Under the pieces are notes generated by a model. The model was given only the letters and a program-made list of their open reading frames with translations. It was not told where the DNA came from and made no database searches. Below are positions 1 through 12,900 of a DNA stretch of 64,000 nucleotides, one piece after another; position 1 is the stretch's first letter, and the number at the start of each line of letters is the position of its first letter. A program made the position numbers and the translations under genes. This stretch comes from Sipunculus nudus (lineage: Eukaryota; Annelida; Sipuncula; Golfingiida; Sipunculidae). Location of the stretch: assembly GCA_026874595.1 (NCBI GenBank), contig CM049318.1, forward strand, positions 4,977,741-5,041,740, given 5' to 3'.

Positions 1-25
1 CCAAATTTCCAATCGTAAGGTTTTG

Positions 26-558
26 CATTACATAAACTCCTCACCTGGCTGTTATACATTACATAAACTCCTCACCTGGCTGTTATACATTACTTAAACT
101 CCTCACCTGGCTGTTATACATTACACACACTCCTCACCTGGCTGTTATACATTACTTAAACTCCTCACCTGGCTGTTATACATTACATAAACTCCTCACC
201 TGGCTGTAATACATTACACACACTCCTCACCTGGCTGTTATACATTACACACACTCCTCACCTGGCTGTTATACATTACACACACTCCTCACCTGGCTGT
301 TATACATTACTTAAACTCCTCACCTGGCTGTTATACATTACATAAACTCCTCACCTGGCTGTAATACATTACACACACTCCTCACCTGGCTGTTATACAT
401 TACACACACTCCTCACCTGGCTGTTATATATTACACACACTCCTCACCTGGCTGTTATACAATACACACACTCCTCACCTGGCTGTAATACAATACACAC
501 ACTCCTCACCTGGCTGTTATACATTACATTAACTCTTCACCTGGCTGTTATACATTAC
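26..558. repeat. 31-bp minisatellite, about 17 copies
   Basis: The phrase CTCCTCACCTGGCTGTTATA recurs every 31 bases from 37 to 533, giving about 17 copies. Unit variants differ mainly in the linker (CATAAA, CTTAAA or CACACA after ATTA) and in GTTATA versus GTAATA. Variant types are interspersed, which suggests turnover by unequal exchange. There are no unique spacers, so this is not a CRISPR array. It lies 3' of the last visible SUGCT exon, probably in an intron. Confidence 0.95.
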
Positions 559-618
559 AAGCATTTCAGATCTCCTTTTTTTTAACCGCTGCTTTGTTAA
601 GCAAGTTTTTTTTTGTCT

Positions 619-748
619 CAACACCAGGGCTGGCACAGGGCCCAGAATCAGACCAACGAGATTTAAAACTTGGAGTTGGATGTATGTGTGATATTACGCT
701 CTCATTGGTCTGAGTACAATTGTTTCCTCTGTGCAAGCCCTGGTGTTG
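619..748. mobile_element. Small terminal-inverted-repeat element (MITE-like), about 130 bp
   Basis: The 20 bases at 619-638 (CAACACCAGGGCTGGCACAG) are the reverse complement of 729-748 with one mismatch. Complementarity continues weakly inward (AGACCAACGAG against CTCATTGGTCT). The ends containing CAGGGCT recall hAT-type termini, but I see no clear 8-bp target duplication, so the superfamily is open. A TATATAAAG sequence follows at about 773, but no coding exon can be attached to it. Confidence 0.55.
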
Positions 749-930
749 TAACCTGGAGAATCTTGCTATATAAAGCAGCGGCTAAAACGAAAGAGATCTG
801 GAGCAGCAGCAATGTGTTACTGCTGCAGGAGGAGTGTATGCATTAAACAGTATTGAACTTAACCTTCAAATACCAGTAATAGTTAATTATGGATACGTGA
901 CTTAGAATGAACAGGTGTGACATCTGATAC

Positions 931-3900
931 CTGAGGATCTGAGAAGACCTGCTCCATGTTGTTTATTGGACCGTAAGGAAACCTGCTCCCCTCAAACACA
1001 GATAACCAGCCTGCATTAGATTTCTCAGCAAATCTGCAATCAATTGTCCAAAAAGTACCATCACAACACTGTACAAACATTAACCATTTGATCACTATTT
1101 ATTTATGATAACACCATTTTTAACAACTTTGCGGTGAAAACAATAAAAGCTGAATAAATTCATCAAGTTCATACTTTTTTACTAAATTTTCCTTGGGTAT
1201 ACAGATTTTGTCAAAATAAAATAATAATTATATCTAAAAGGATATTTCCCAAGTAACTTTATAATAATATAATATATCATTTGTGAACTCCAAAAAATAT
1301 AATCAGCAAAATTATTAATGACATATACCTATCTGAAAGAATGGCTATAAGTTCTTGACGATGATTTACTCTTTGTTCATTATCTGCATATTTGGGGTCC
1401 CTCGCGAGGTCAGCCAGCTCCAGTCTCTGAAATTATAATCAATTTAAATCCATTTCATATGCATTGACTTGTGATCATGAAATAAGCTAAAAGTAATCCA
1501 TCCTAGTGAATAACAAAAGATTTAAGATAAAATTAATTCTGTGTTTGAGAGTTACTTTTACTATATTTCGTATGTGTTCCCTTGAGAGTCAGGCAGTTTC
1601 ATCACATTTTCAATCATTTTATCTCTGTTTATCTTTGCTGTATTTTATTTCATGACAGACACCTTTGTATTACAAATATGCGTGTTTTCTATCATGTTGG
1701 GTCTAGAATTGCGTCAACAGCCATTTGTGTAAGTATTACCATGGGTTATGTCCATTATAGCCCACAGATTTAACATAATTTAGATATTGAAGGAAACATT
1801 GCTTTGAAATAAGTACAAAAAAAAAACTTCTGATTGGTTGATTTTAATTTTTAAAGCTAGTAAAACCAAGTATGTACATTTGCAGAATTGCATTCTGGTT
1901 TCTGACTACATGACAGGGCAATAGCATTAATATCCTGGAGTTAACCAGCTGGTGATTATTGCACCTCATGGTACTGCACTACAGGTCCTGGGCATGTATT
2001 CCACCCCATTGCTGGGTCATACCACTGAGGAACCCATGAAAGGTGCACTCATTTGGAAATGAAACACAGTGTGGTGCTTAGCCCTCCCATTGAGCCTGCA
2101 GAGTGCTCACCCTAGTGGGGGGAGGGGGGTTCGTGAAATTCTCACCGCTTCAGCTAAGATATGAACGCATGATCCCCTGGCTTTGAGCCTAACAAATTTA
2201 AATGAAAATATGTTCAGAGTGAGGCCTACAACTATCCCAAATGAGGTTTATCTGCTTATAGCTCACAGAAAATAGATCACAGAAAATAGATCACAGTAAC
2301 CCTATCTCAGGATTAATTGGAGACTTGCCAAGAACCTCCCTGGGTGCATATTAGAATATTCTAGGGCTAACAGATACAATTTGTTCCCAGTCTGATTCTC
2401 AGGGTGTTAAAAGTCATGAAGTCTTTCCTAAATCAGGATCATGAGCTGGACCCACACCAAAATCTAGATTCTTCATTGGCAAATTCATGAAATGCCCTGA
2501 AAATTTCATGTGATTCCATTCATGACTGTGTGAGTTATGTTGTGAACAAACACACACACACACATGAAGGAACAAAGATGAACACATAATCTCCTGGCAA
2601 AGGCAATAGGTATCATGTTGCAGAGCTACATACTTAAATGGGATTTCATTGAAAAGATACAGACCTGGGTATAATCACTCACCTGGCAGAGTTCTTTAAA
2701 TTGGTAGTTGTTTCCTGCTCCTATAATCATGTAACCATCTTGAGTCTTAAAAGCCTGAAAATACAGTAAACCTTCAGTAACCAATTAAACACCATTCATA
2801 CATTATTGGAAGAATTTCTTTTGCCTCAAATTATAAATGCATTATCAAATGAATGGTTCTTAATCCAATCCAATCCAATAATTTGCAAATATTAAATATA
2901 TAATATTCCCATTTGTGTTCCACCATATGATTACCTGATTCCTGCAATATACTTGAAACAGCCAAATTGTAAATACCATAACCTGATGATACACTGCGGT
3001 TGCCTTTTTGTTCACAAGGTTTTCCAATTCCAAATATTCCCGAAAATGGGAATTATCCCAAGATCAAACCTTTGTGAATATGAGGTCCCATTGTCAAAGG
3101 CAACTTTGAAAAGTAAAAGCTGACATTATGAATAGAAACATGGGCATCGCAAAGCGGAGCATCCCCTTGCACAGAAGCATAATTATACTGGGTATAATAC
3201 AGTGTGAAAATCAGGAGGGCAGCTCTGAGACCTAATGAAAAGTGTATGTTCAAAGACAGATATTTGAAATGACATCAGACTTTCCAATTGTCTGCTATTA
3301 ATGAACAATATTTTTGTCAACAAGATTTTGTGCACATAATATTTGAAATAATTAATTCACATAATAATGGTTATAATCTAAGTAATTGTCTTTTTAATAC
3401 GGATTGTGAAAATGAAACCTGACAAAACTTGAAAAAGAGAAAATCACAAAATTTTAACCCCACAAATATGAAGCCAACCACAGTATAGGTTTTCCTGAAC
3501 AACCTTACATCACAGTAATTACCTGATAAGGCACTATGCTCCCATGACCTGTACCATACCTGGTGGCCTCCTGACCAGCATTCAGGTAATTAGAGGCAAT
3601 ATGGGTGAGGGTAGCTACCTGCAAATAACAAGTAGACATACCAATAAAACAAGTTTAAAATATTATTTTAGTTCCCCAGACAAATTATAGCTTTTAAGAT
3701 TGCATAACATACTGTCCTCTGTCAAAAGTTTATCAATGCCTAAATTAAAATATTTTAATTCTTACAAACAATTAACTGTCATTTATAATTTTTTTTATAA
3801 TTACAATAAATCAAGCATTCACTGGTATCATGAATTTTTTTCAATATGAAATTCTACGGCCAATTATTGAATATCCAAAAGAAACTTGCATATTGAATTT

Positions 3901-6900
3901 ATGGAATTTGTGTAACAACCTTCTTGGTTATAGATACTATTATTATCACATATTTATGGTTATTTTTTGTTTGCTTTTTTTGTAATTTTTTTTTGTTGAA
4001 GGAAACCGCCTCCATTTATCTTAATGCTAGCTTACTAATTATGAACATCTGCAGGAATCCATCTCAGTTTTGAACTAAATGACAAGGCAGTAGCACATGC
4101 TTCTTCTCATTTTATACACCAGTGTTGACCAGGCCTGGTAACTACCGCACCAACAGGCGCTGGGTCATACCACCCAAAGAACCCCAAAAGCTGCACTCAT
4201 TTGCAAGTGAAGCAAGGGTTTGGCACCTTCCTATCAAGCCTGCAGGTGCTCACCCTGGGTTGGTGCTGACCGACCATGAATAATCCCAAAGCTTCGGCAG
4301 AGATTTGATTTTAATTTTCCCCCAGACCACAGAAGCTGGTCTGTTTGCATTATACAAAGCAGATGGAAGACTTGTCTAATTATGTATGATCATGAAGCGA
4401 ACTGAGTTTAAATTCAGAGTGATCTAGTACTGGCCCTTTTGGGCCAACACAGTTATCTACATTACCATTTATAAAACCTTTTTACTTCATAACAATACCT
4501 TAAATATAAAACATTAATATTTTTTTGCACAACTTCCACAACTAGATCATTGAAGGCAGCCCCAATTTCATAATTAATCAAACAATATATCAAATGGCCA
4601 AAAAAATCTATTTGAGATGTTGAAACTTGGATGCACTGTTTGGTGTCTGTAGATGAAGTGATCTAACCTGAGTATTCAGCAGATTACAGTCTATGTACTG
4701 TCCACGACCTGTTTTCATGCGATATAAAAGGGCAGCCATAACAGCACCATATGCATAAAGTCCAGTTGACAAATCTGTCATAGCAACCCCAACTCTACAT
4801 GGCTCACCATCCTGTTACACAAACCACATAACACACAAATGGCATATTACAATATCATTTAAATTAGCTCTCAAAAACTGAAAGTAAGGTTATAATCATT
4901 AATTACTTAAATGTTTCTCACAAGGATAAAAGATTTGTCATCATGCTTATGGAATTCCAAATAAATAAAATATAAACTCTACATGTGTTAACTTGAATCT
5001 TTTCTATTGTACGATGTTTGTTATTAAACAACAAAAATTGGACTTCCACCCCCATATGTAAAATTAGTCCAAAAGTTGTTTTAAATCCATATTATACCCA
5101 TGAATCATAGTACATTATTTTAAACCTGTTACAGTGTTTTCTCTGATAGTACACATATCTGAAATTTTCATTCATTTTAATGTGAACTAAGCACCCAGTA
5201 ACAACAAGTCACTTCTTAGCAGACTTAAATTAAACTACATGAAATATCTCAAAAAGTGTTTTTGTTTTTTCTTTATTAAGTGTCCATCTACTTTAAAACT
5301 GAATATTAAAATGCTGATTCAATAAAATTTAAAAAAATTCAGTTTTCAGCAAGAAAGACACAAAGTAGAGGGGGGAAAACACTTTTGAGAACTGTCTCAT
5401 TGGCTTACTGTTTTTCTAGGTGTTTTATATAATATACCTTTAAGCCAAAAAAAATAAGGTTTGGTTCTCTGGCACTTTGTTTCAGAAATCAATGCAGGCG
5501 GGAGGTTTTTTATTTTTTTTTTGTATGTTTTGATAAAAATGTCAAATGATAAGGGAAAAGCAAGATAATAACAGATTTATTTTGCTAAACAAATAAAAGC
5601 ACTACATAACAACAGAAATTTTATCAGAATTGTATGATTTGATCTTCTTGAAAGAAATGTACGAGTGGCTGGAGCTCAAAATTGGTACTTTCTGCTGAAA
5701 ATCAAAACAAAATTTTTAATGCTGGGGTTTAAAATTGACACTGATGATGCCTGAGAACCATACCTTTTATTTTTTTATGCCTTAAATATCCATTTTTTAA
5801 ATGTTACAAAATCAAGTCAAAATTTGAATGAAGTTGCAAAAAACAGATATATGTTTCCCCTCCCTATGAGCCTCCCATCCCCGAATTTTAGGGAAAAAAA
5901 AACTATTTCAAGATGAAGGTCAAGGTCATCAGTTTCAGAACACTTCCAAGATTTTTCCAGAAACCTTTCAGATATCAATTTGATATTAATATTTTAAAAT
6001 ATGTGGAATGGTTCAAATGTAATAGTGTAAACAAAATATTTCTATGTCTGCTGTTTTGACCTTGAAAATGAAGGTCAAGGTCACTGGTTTTTATACACTT
6101 TGGAGATTTTGGTAGGAACATTTCACAAGTCTAATTTCATGATAATATATCAACTGGTTCAAAAGTTATAGCATTCACAAATAATATCTACTCCGGCTGA
6201 TTTGATCTTGAAAAACCATGTCAAGGTCATGAGTTTTCCATCTCGTCATTGAACTTGGTTGGAACACTTAGTGTTTCAAATTTCAGGAAATAATATGCAA
6301 TATTTCATAAGTAATAAGGTTCACATGAAATTTGTATTTTGCCTATTTGACCTTGATGATAACGGTCAAGGTCACCGGGTTCTGAACACTTTTGAGATTT
6401 TGGTAGAAACATTTCGAAAGTTGAATTTCATGAAAATAAGTTGAACCAAAAGGTTCAAAGGTTATAACATTCACAAATAATTTATTTTCTGGCTGATTTG
6501 ATCTTGAAGATCCAGGTCAAAGTCACCATTTTTTTTTAATTTGTCATTGAACATGGTTGAAACAATAAGTGTTTTCAATTGGAGGAGAAAATATGTGATA
6601 CTTCAAAGGTTCTGGGGTTCACAAGAAATTTGTATTTCAGCCTGTTTGACCCTGATGATGAAGGTCAAGGTCACCAGTATTCAAATTTGTCCAAGATTTT
6701 GGTAGAAACAATTTAAATTTCAAAATCCTTGAAAAAATGTTGAGTAGTTCAAAAGTTATCGTATTCACAAGAAATGACACAAATGCCTGTCTGGTGCCAC
6801 CGCCTCCTCCATATAGAAGGGGAGACATTAGGAATGTAAAGTTAAAAATTATGTATTCAATCAAAGGAACACTGCGCTAATTTAACATTTTTATGTACTT

Positions 6901-9900
6901 AACAGTACTTTTTGGGTATATTATGAGTTAAAACAACTTTATGCTTGATTTTTTACATAGGGATTTTTAGAAATTGTGCTACCTCAACGGTATACATGGA
7001 CTCAGATTTGGACTCAGATTTGGACTCAACAGGCTTGGACTTGTACTCAGTGTCTGTGTAGATTCAACAATAACTGGTTCCATTGTAATATTGGCTTTGT
7101 TTTATTATCTTTCTTTTATCACTGATCTACTTACAGTTGGTCCCGTGATATGCATCAGACCACCAACACCCGATGCTATGACGTCATAACCTGACCTCTG
7201 GCTGTAAGGCCCCCTCTGACCATACCCTGTCAAATAACAGAAAAGAAAACATGAATATTCATGCCTTAAAGTATGTAACTTGTATGAATGTTTCCCATCC
7301 CAGATCAGATGCTATGACATCATAATTTGAACATTGACTGTAGGACCCACTAGTACTCTACCCAATAAAATGTTAGGATAGAAAATATGTACATTTATGA
7401 GGCTGTAAAGTATGTTAACTGGCATGTTTGAAAGAGAGAAAATTAAATGAATAATCATGAGGCTGTGAATTTTATAATTTCCAAAAGTTGACAGATTAAT
7501 ACTATATTATCTGATCAAAAAGATCTAACCCTGAAGTTCAATATTCCAAATAAGATGCATCTTACTTTAACAGTTGCTAGAGAGTACATATAAACAAAAG
7601 GGTGAAAGAACCAACACACTGAAATAATGCAGATCGACACACAATACTCTATAATAACATTCAGAAATATGACATTTTTTTTTTGCCCTTTAATTACAGA
7701 CACAAAAGTACTTAATGTATACATTATGACCAAATCATGTAAAAAAATAAAATTACAAACTGAGGTCTGAAAATTTAGATCCCCATAAAACAAGAAATTT
7801 CAGATTTTTATAGGTAGGACTGTCAAGTTATGACTGTATAGGCAAGAACTAAGCAGCTACTCACCTGTGATTGAACAGTATATGAGATGTGGGTGCTCAT
7901 CTTTCAGCTGATCATATGACAGGCCCATCTCAGCTAACTTCCCTGGCACATAGTTTTCTATTAATATGTCACTCTTTGCTGCAAGCTGTAATTTTAAATC
8001 AAAGAAATTAAACAAAGGATTAATCAAAGAAATTAAACTAAGATAACTAGAATATGGGTAGTCAACATGCGACTATGTGTATCTGCCAAAAGCAGAGTTG
8101 GACAGGTGAAGTGAGGCATGGATTGAGTGGCAAGGGGAAATATAGTGAGGTGTGTTGCATATTAGGATGGATGTCTGCAGTTAAAATGTGTATGTAGGTG
8201 GCGCCACCTGCCACAAAATCCATTGTATACATATGCAAAATTTTAGGCAGATATGTCAAACCACTGCTTGTATAGGAGTGATTTTATCCCACAGCAGACA
8301 CACAAAAGGACGCTGTGCAAAAATGGTTAGAGATGGTGCCACCAATTTTGTGTATGATAAAGAGCTTTGTGAGATCTATCGTATGCAAAATTTCAGGGGG
8401 ATATGTCAAACCAGTCATGAGATATTAGCCTAGATGTCTGCAGCGTAAACATACATGAGGGTGGCACCACCTACCATAAAATCATGAAAGCTATCCAAGA
8501 TGTATATACATGCAAAATTTTAGGCAGATAAGTCAAACCACTGCCAAGAAATGAGTGATTTTATCCCATGGCAGACAAACAGATGGATGCTGTGCAAAAT
8601 GGTTGCAGGTTGGGCAACCATTTTTTGTGTATGATATAAAGCTATCCAAGGGCTACATCTGTGCAAAATTTTTAGCTGGATTGGTCAAACGAGTCCAAAG
8701 ATATGTGGGTTAATGTGTCAAAACAGACACACAGATAGACTCACTGGAAAGGTCAGAGGTCAACGCAAAATATTTTGGTACATGTGACCTGATAATTGTG
8801 TAAAACTGAGGAAAAATCAGTCCAGTGGTCTCAGAGTTCTATTCTGGAAACAAATGCCTTGTGGGGGGAACCCTAGTAAAACAAGGGACCCATGGGTCAC
8901 GGCGCTCAGCTGATCGTGATTGGACTCTAAATGTTTCTCCACTGTGATACTTTATCGAGTCGATAAAGCTTATGAATATCATGTACATGTTGGGCTATTA
9001 TAAAGGAATGTAATGTAATATGTGAGTAAATGATAAATGAAATTACCTGACTGATGGATTAATAGAGTCAAATAAAGTGGTTTATTTTTTATTTATTTAG
9101 GAGGGGTTGAAAATTGTGATATATTTGAGCAAATATGAATGCAATGACAGCAGTAATGAGCAGTAGTAGATGATAAGGCTATTTGTTGAAGGATCTAAAG
9201 TGTATGGTAGTCTGCAAGCGTTCAATTTGACAGATATGATGTTATGATTAACTATGCTGATGAAGTGATTTATGAATATGTGACTGTATGACACAATATC
9301 TCTTTAGTCTTGACAAGGTACATTATTGTGATGCCCACTATGTCTACATATTACACAATATTGACATAATTTCTGGCATGTACATAGGTACCTATGGACG
9401 AATAGTTATACAAAATATTAAAGTATGAATATATCTGATTCATCTTTTTCTTGCTTACTGAGGCTGACTTTGGGATGGGGTTCGGAGAAGGGAAAAGTGA
9501 GGGCAGCATGAAGGTGGATGTAGAAATATTCTATTGTAATGTTTTTCATTTATATAAGAATATGAAAAGCTAAGAGGAAAGGGGCCCTCCTACTTGGTTA
9601 TAGTAAAGTTCTAAATATATGATTGCAAACTAATACTCTGACAAGACTGTCATGAAGAAAAACAGTAAAAGTTTTGAGATACTGTGTTGCATACGAAAAT
9701 TTACAGATGGACAGGCAAGTGAACAGAATGGACTAATACCTTTATTTCACTTTCAAGAGAATAATGCATTTAAGTTTATATATAATCCTATTTTTTTAAG
9801 CAGATCCACTTTTTCCATTAAGAAGTTTTTATCTGAATCATTTTTTTCATTTACAGGTTTATAAATTTTTAATTAAAAAACCTGAAAATATAAGTTAAAA

Positions 9901-12900
9901 TATTGGAATTGTTGCAAAAGTTGCAATCATTATATATACAGAGTAAAAAACATTGGGTCATATTATGCATACACATATATTTTATTATTTTTAAATCATA
10001 AATGTTTTAACTGATTTTAAAAGAAAATAATGCCACAACATGGCATCTACAAGAATATTCCTTGAATCACTATTAAAAAGTTTTGCATATTGGAGTTTTC
10101 AGGACATGCTTAATTTTATTCACCAAAATAAAATAAAAGTAAATTTGACAAAATAAAACATCTTTTCAAATAAAGTATACACACTGTTGGTTGAATGAGG
10201 GACAAACAATATCATTGTGCTAATTACTATCCCAGTTTTAATTAATTACTGGAATTAATAGTCAATTTCACACCTGGTGAAGTTTTTACTCTTCTGAAGT
10301 AAGGAATTACTTATCTCATGAACATCCAGACTTTCACAGCAATACACCACTTTGTGGACACAATTAAATGTACACTTTAAACATTGTAACCCTGGTGGTT
10401 CAATACAAAATCTAAAATGTAGCATGTCCAAGAATAAAATAAAATACAGAAAAATTATAACATTCATCTAGTTTATGCACCAGCTGGGGGGGGATGAGTG
10501 CAGGGCAAGGGGAAGCCTGCTAGTAGTGGCCAAGCTGGGCCGAGGTAAGCTGCCTGGGGTGGGTTACATAATGCAAGTGAAGGCTGTACTACTAGGTGGG
10601 CTAGATGTAAACAACACTTGACATGGTGTGTGAAAACATGAATAAAAGCTATTCATTCCAATCAATTTCTTTTGAAAGTTCAGATTTTAAAAAATTAAAT
10701 CCTTATGCATATATGCTGGGAAAATTAAATCAACAGTGCCAAAGTTGGACAAAATTTAAGGTATTGTTTTTTATTTATGCTAATAACTTGAAAAATTTGC
10801 AAAATTCAGATCTAATTTTGGGTAAACAATTGAATTTTGATTTAATAAAGTTATATTCCTAAAAAAAGGTCTCTAGGTTCAGCAATTCTCATGTGAGTAA
10901 ATATATTTCCTGATTTTTTAAAAAATTGCATTATGTTTTGGCCCATAACTTCAAAATAATACTCAATACTGACCTAATTTTTGGTATGTTCATAGAAAAT
11001 GTATAAAAGAATGTGAATACTAAATACGATCAAAAACAGATCAGTGGTTTTGATATTAGGCAGCCTTGAAGTGTAACAATGGCTTTTTTTTATGGAAAAC
11101 GGAGTTTTTTTCCTTAATATCTCGAAGGAACAAAGTCCTAATGACCCAATTTTCGGTATGGTAGGAGATTTTGGGGACATCTAAAATTATGTCAACAGCC
11201 TGGGGAGCATAGAGATGTGCACTGAATGACCTACAGTCATCAAAGTGGACTGCTTGCCAATGTAAGGGAATACAACAAGAGCCTCCAAAAAAATTCAATA
11301 ACTAGCCTAATTTTGCAGCTTTTTATTTTCAAATTTCAGATTTTAACAGATTAAATCCTTATGTATACATGGTGTGAAAATTAAATCCACAGTACTTACA
11401 GGAAAAAAACGTGCCATGGCCAAAGTTGGGCAAAATTTAAGGTACCAATTTTATATTTTTGCCAATATTTAAAAAAAATTAACAGATTTTGATCTAATTT
11501 TTGGTATACAATTTAATTTTGATTAATTAAAGTTGTATTACTGGAAAAAAGTCCCTACCTTTAACACTTTGGGTCTTAAGTGACAAAATATCTTCCTGAT
11601 TTTTTTACAAAGTGCATTATGTTTGGGCCAATAACTTTTTTAAATTATATAATACTGACTTAATATCTGGATAGAGGAATATTTATGGTAAATATGAAGA
11701 AAACCAGATGAGTGGTTTTGATATTAGGCAGTCCTGAAGTGTGAAAATAGATTTCTAATAAAAAATTGAGGTTTTTCCTTAATATCTCAAAGGAACGAAG
11801 TCCTATTGACCCAATTTTTGGCATGGTAGGAGATTATGGGGACATCTAACTGTATGCCGAAATTCAGATTCATAGGTCTAACGGTGTCGAAACGTGCCAG
11901 TCTTACGGACGGACATCCAGACGGACAGACGGACGGACGGACAGACAGACGGACGGACGACGGACAATGGACCATGACTATAGCTCAGATGACTTATAGT
12001 CAGCTGAGCTAAAAATTAGAATCTGCAAAACATTTTTTTTGCTGATACAATTAAACGAAACTAATGAAAATATAGCAGAATAAGATATGGGAAAGATCTT
12101 GTGTTACTTTTGTCTGATACCACTTTAATATAAGGCATCACACAGTTATATCATGCAAATATACTTCATTAACTGAATATATACTTCATAAACTGAAACA
12201 ATACCTGTTTGACTAGACGGGATCCTTCTGTTTTTTTCATGTTTATTGCAACACTCTAAAACAAACATAGGAATATATCAAAACAAGAGCACCTCAAGGG
12301 TGGATAATATGCTTGTCATATGTCTTGCGACCTCTGACCTCAATAAATATGTGTGGGTTTTGTCGGGAATTTAAATACAGTAAGAAACTCTATCGGTAAA
12401 TATTTACAACAGGTTTATAACAAATATTTATGAAAATCCTTCAGATTTTTTATAAGTCATCAAGTGTCCACCAAAGTCTGATGACCCCTGACCTTATTAA
12501 ATATGCATAGATTTTGATGGGAATCAAATTTAGATGAGACATTATTTTTGCTAATATTTCAATTGCATTTCTAGAAAAAATGCATCATAACCCAGGTAAG
12601 TTATCACGGTGACTTCGTATCATGAGATAATCCCCGAAAAAAACTATTGCAGTGACATTAAACAAGTGACCCAGGGGTCATGACGCTCAGCTGACCAGGA
12701 AGACATTGACAAAAGTAATTTTATCATCTGAATGTCAAATTTGAATGAAATACTTTTTCCAAACTTGACCTTTTGTATAAAATCATCCAATATTCATTGG
12801 GGTACTATGGAGCTCTGTAGCATGAAGGATATGGGTACAAGATGTGGGTACAAGATGACTTTTCAGGGGTCTCCCAGCATGTTAAAAAATAAAATTCTAG

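Noticed and set aside
26-558. CRISPR-like array
   Set aside because: There are no unique spacers. The whole 31-bp unit repeats, and the genome is eukaryotic.
760-850. Promoter at TATATAAAG near 773
   Set aside because: No transcript or exon can be attached to it. It lies within or just 3' of the SUGCT gene and beside a MITE.
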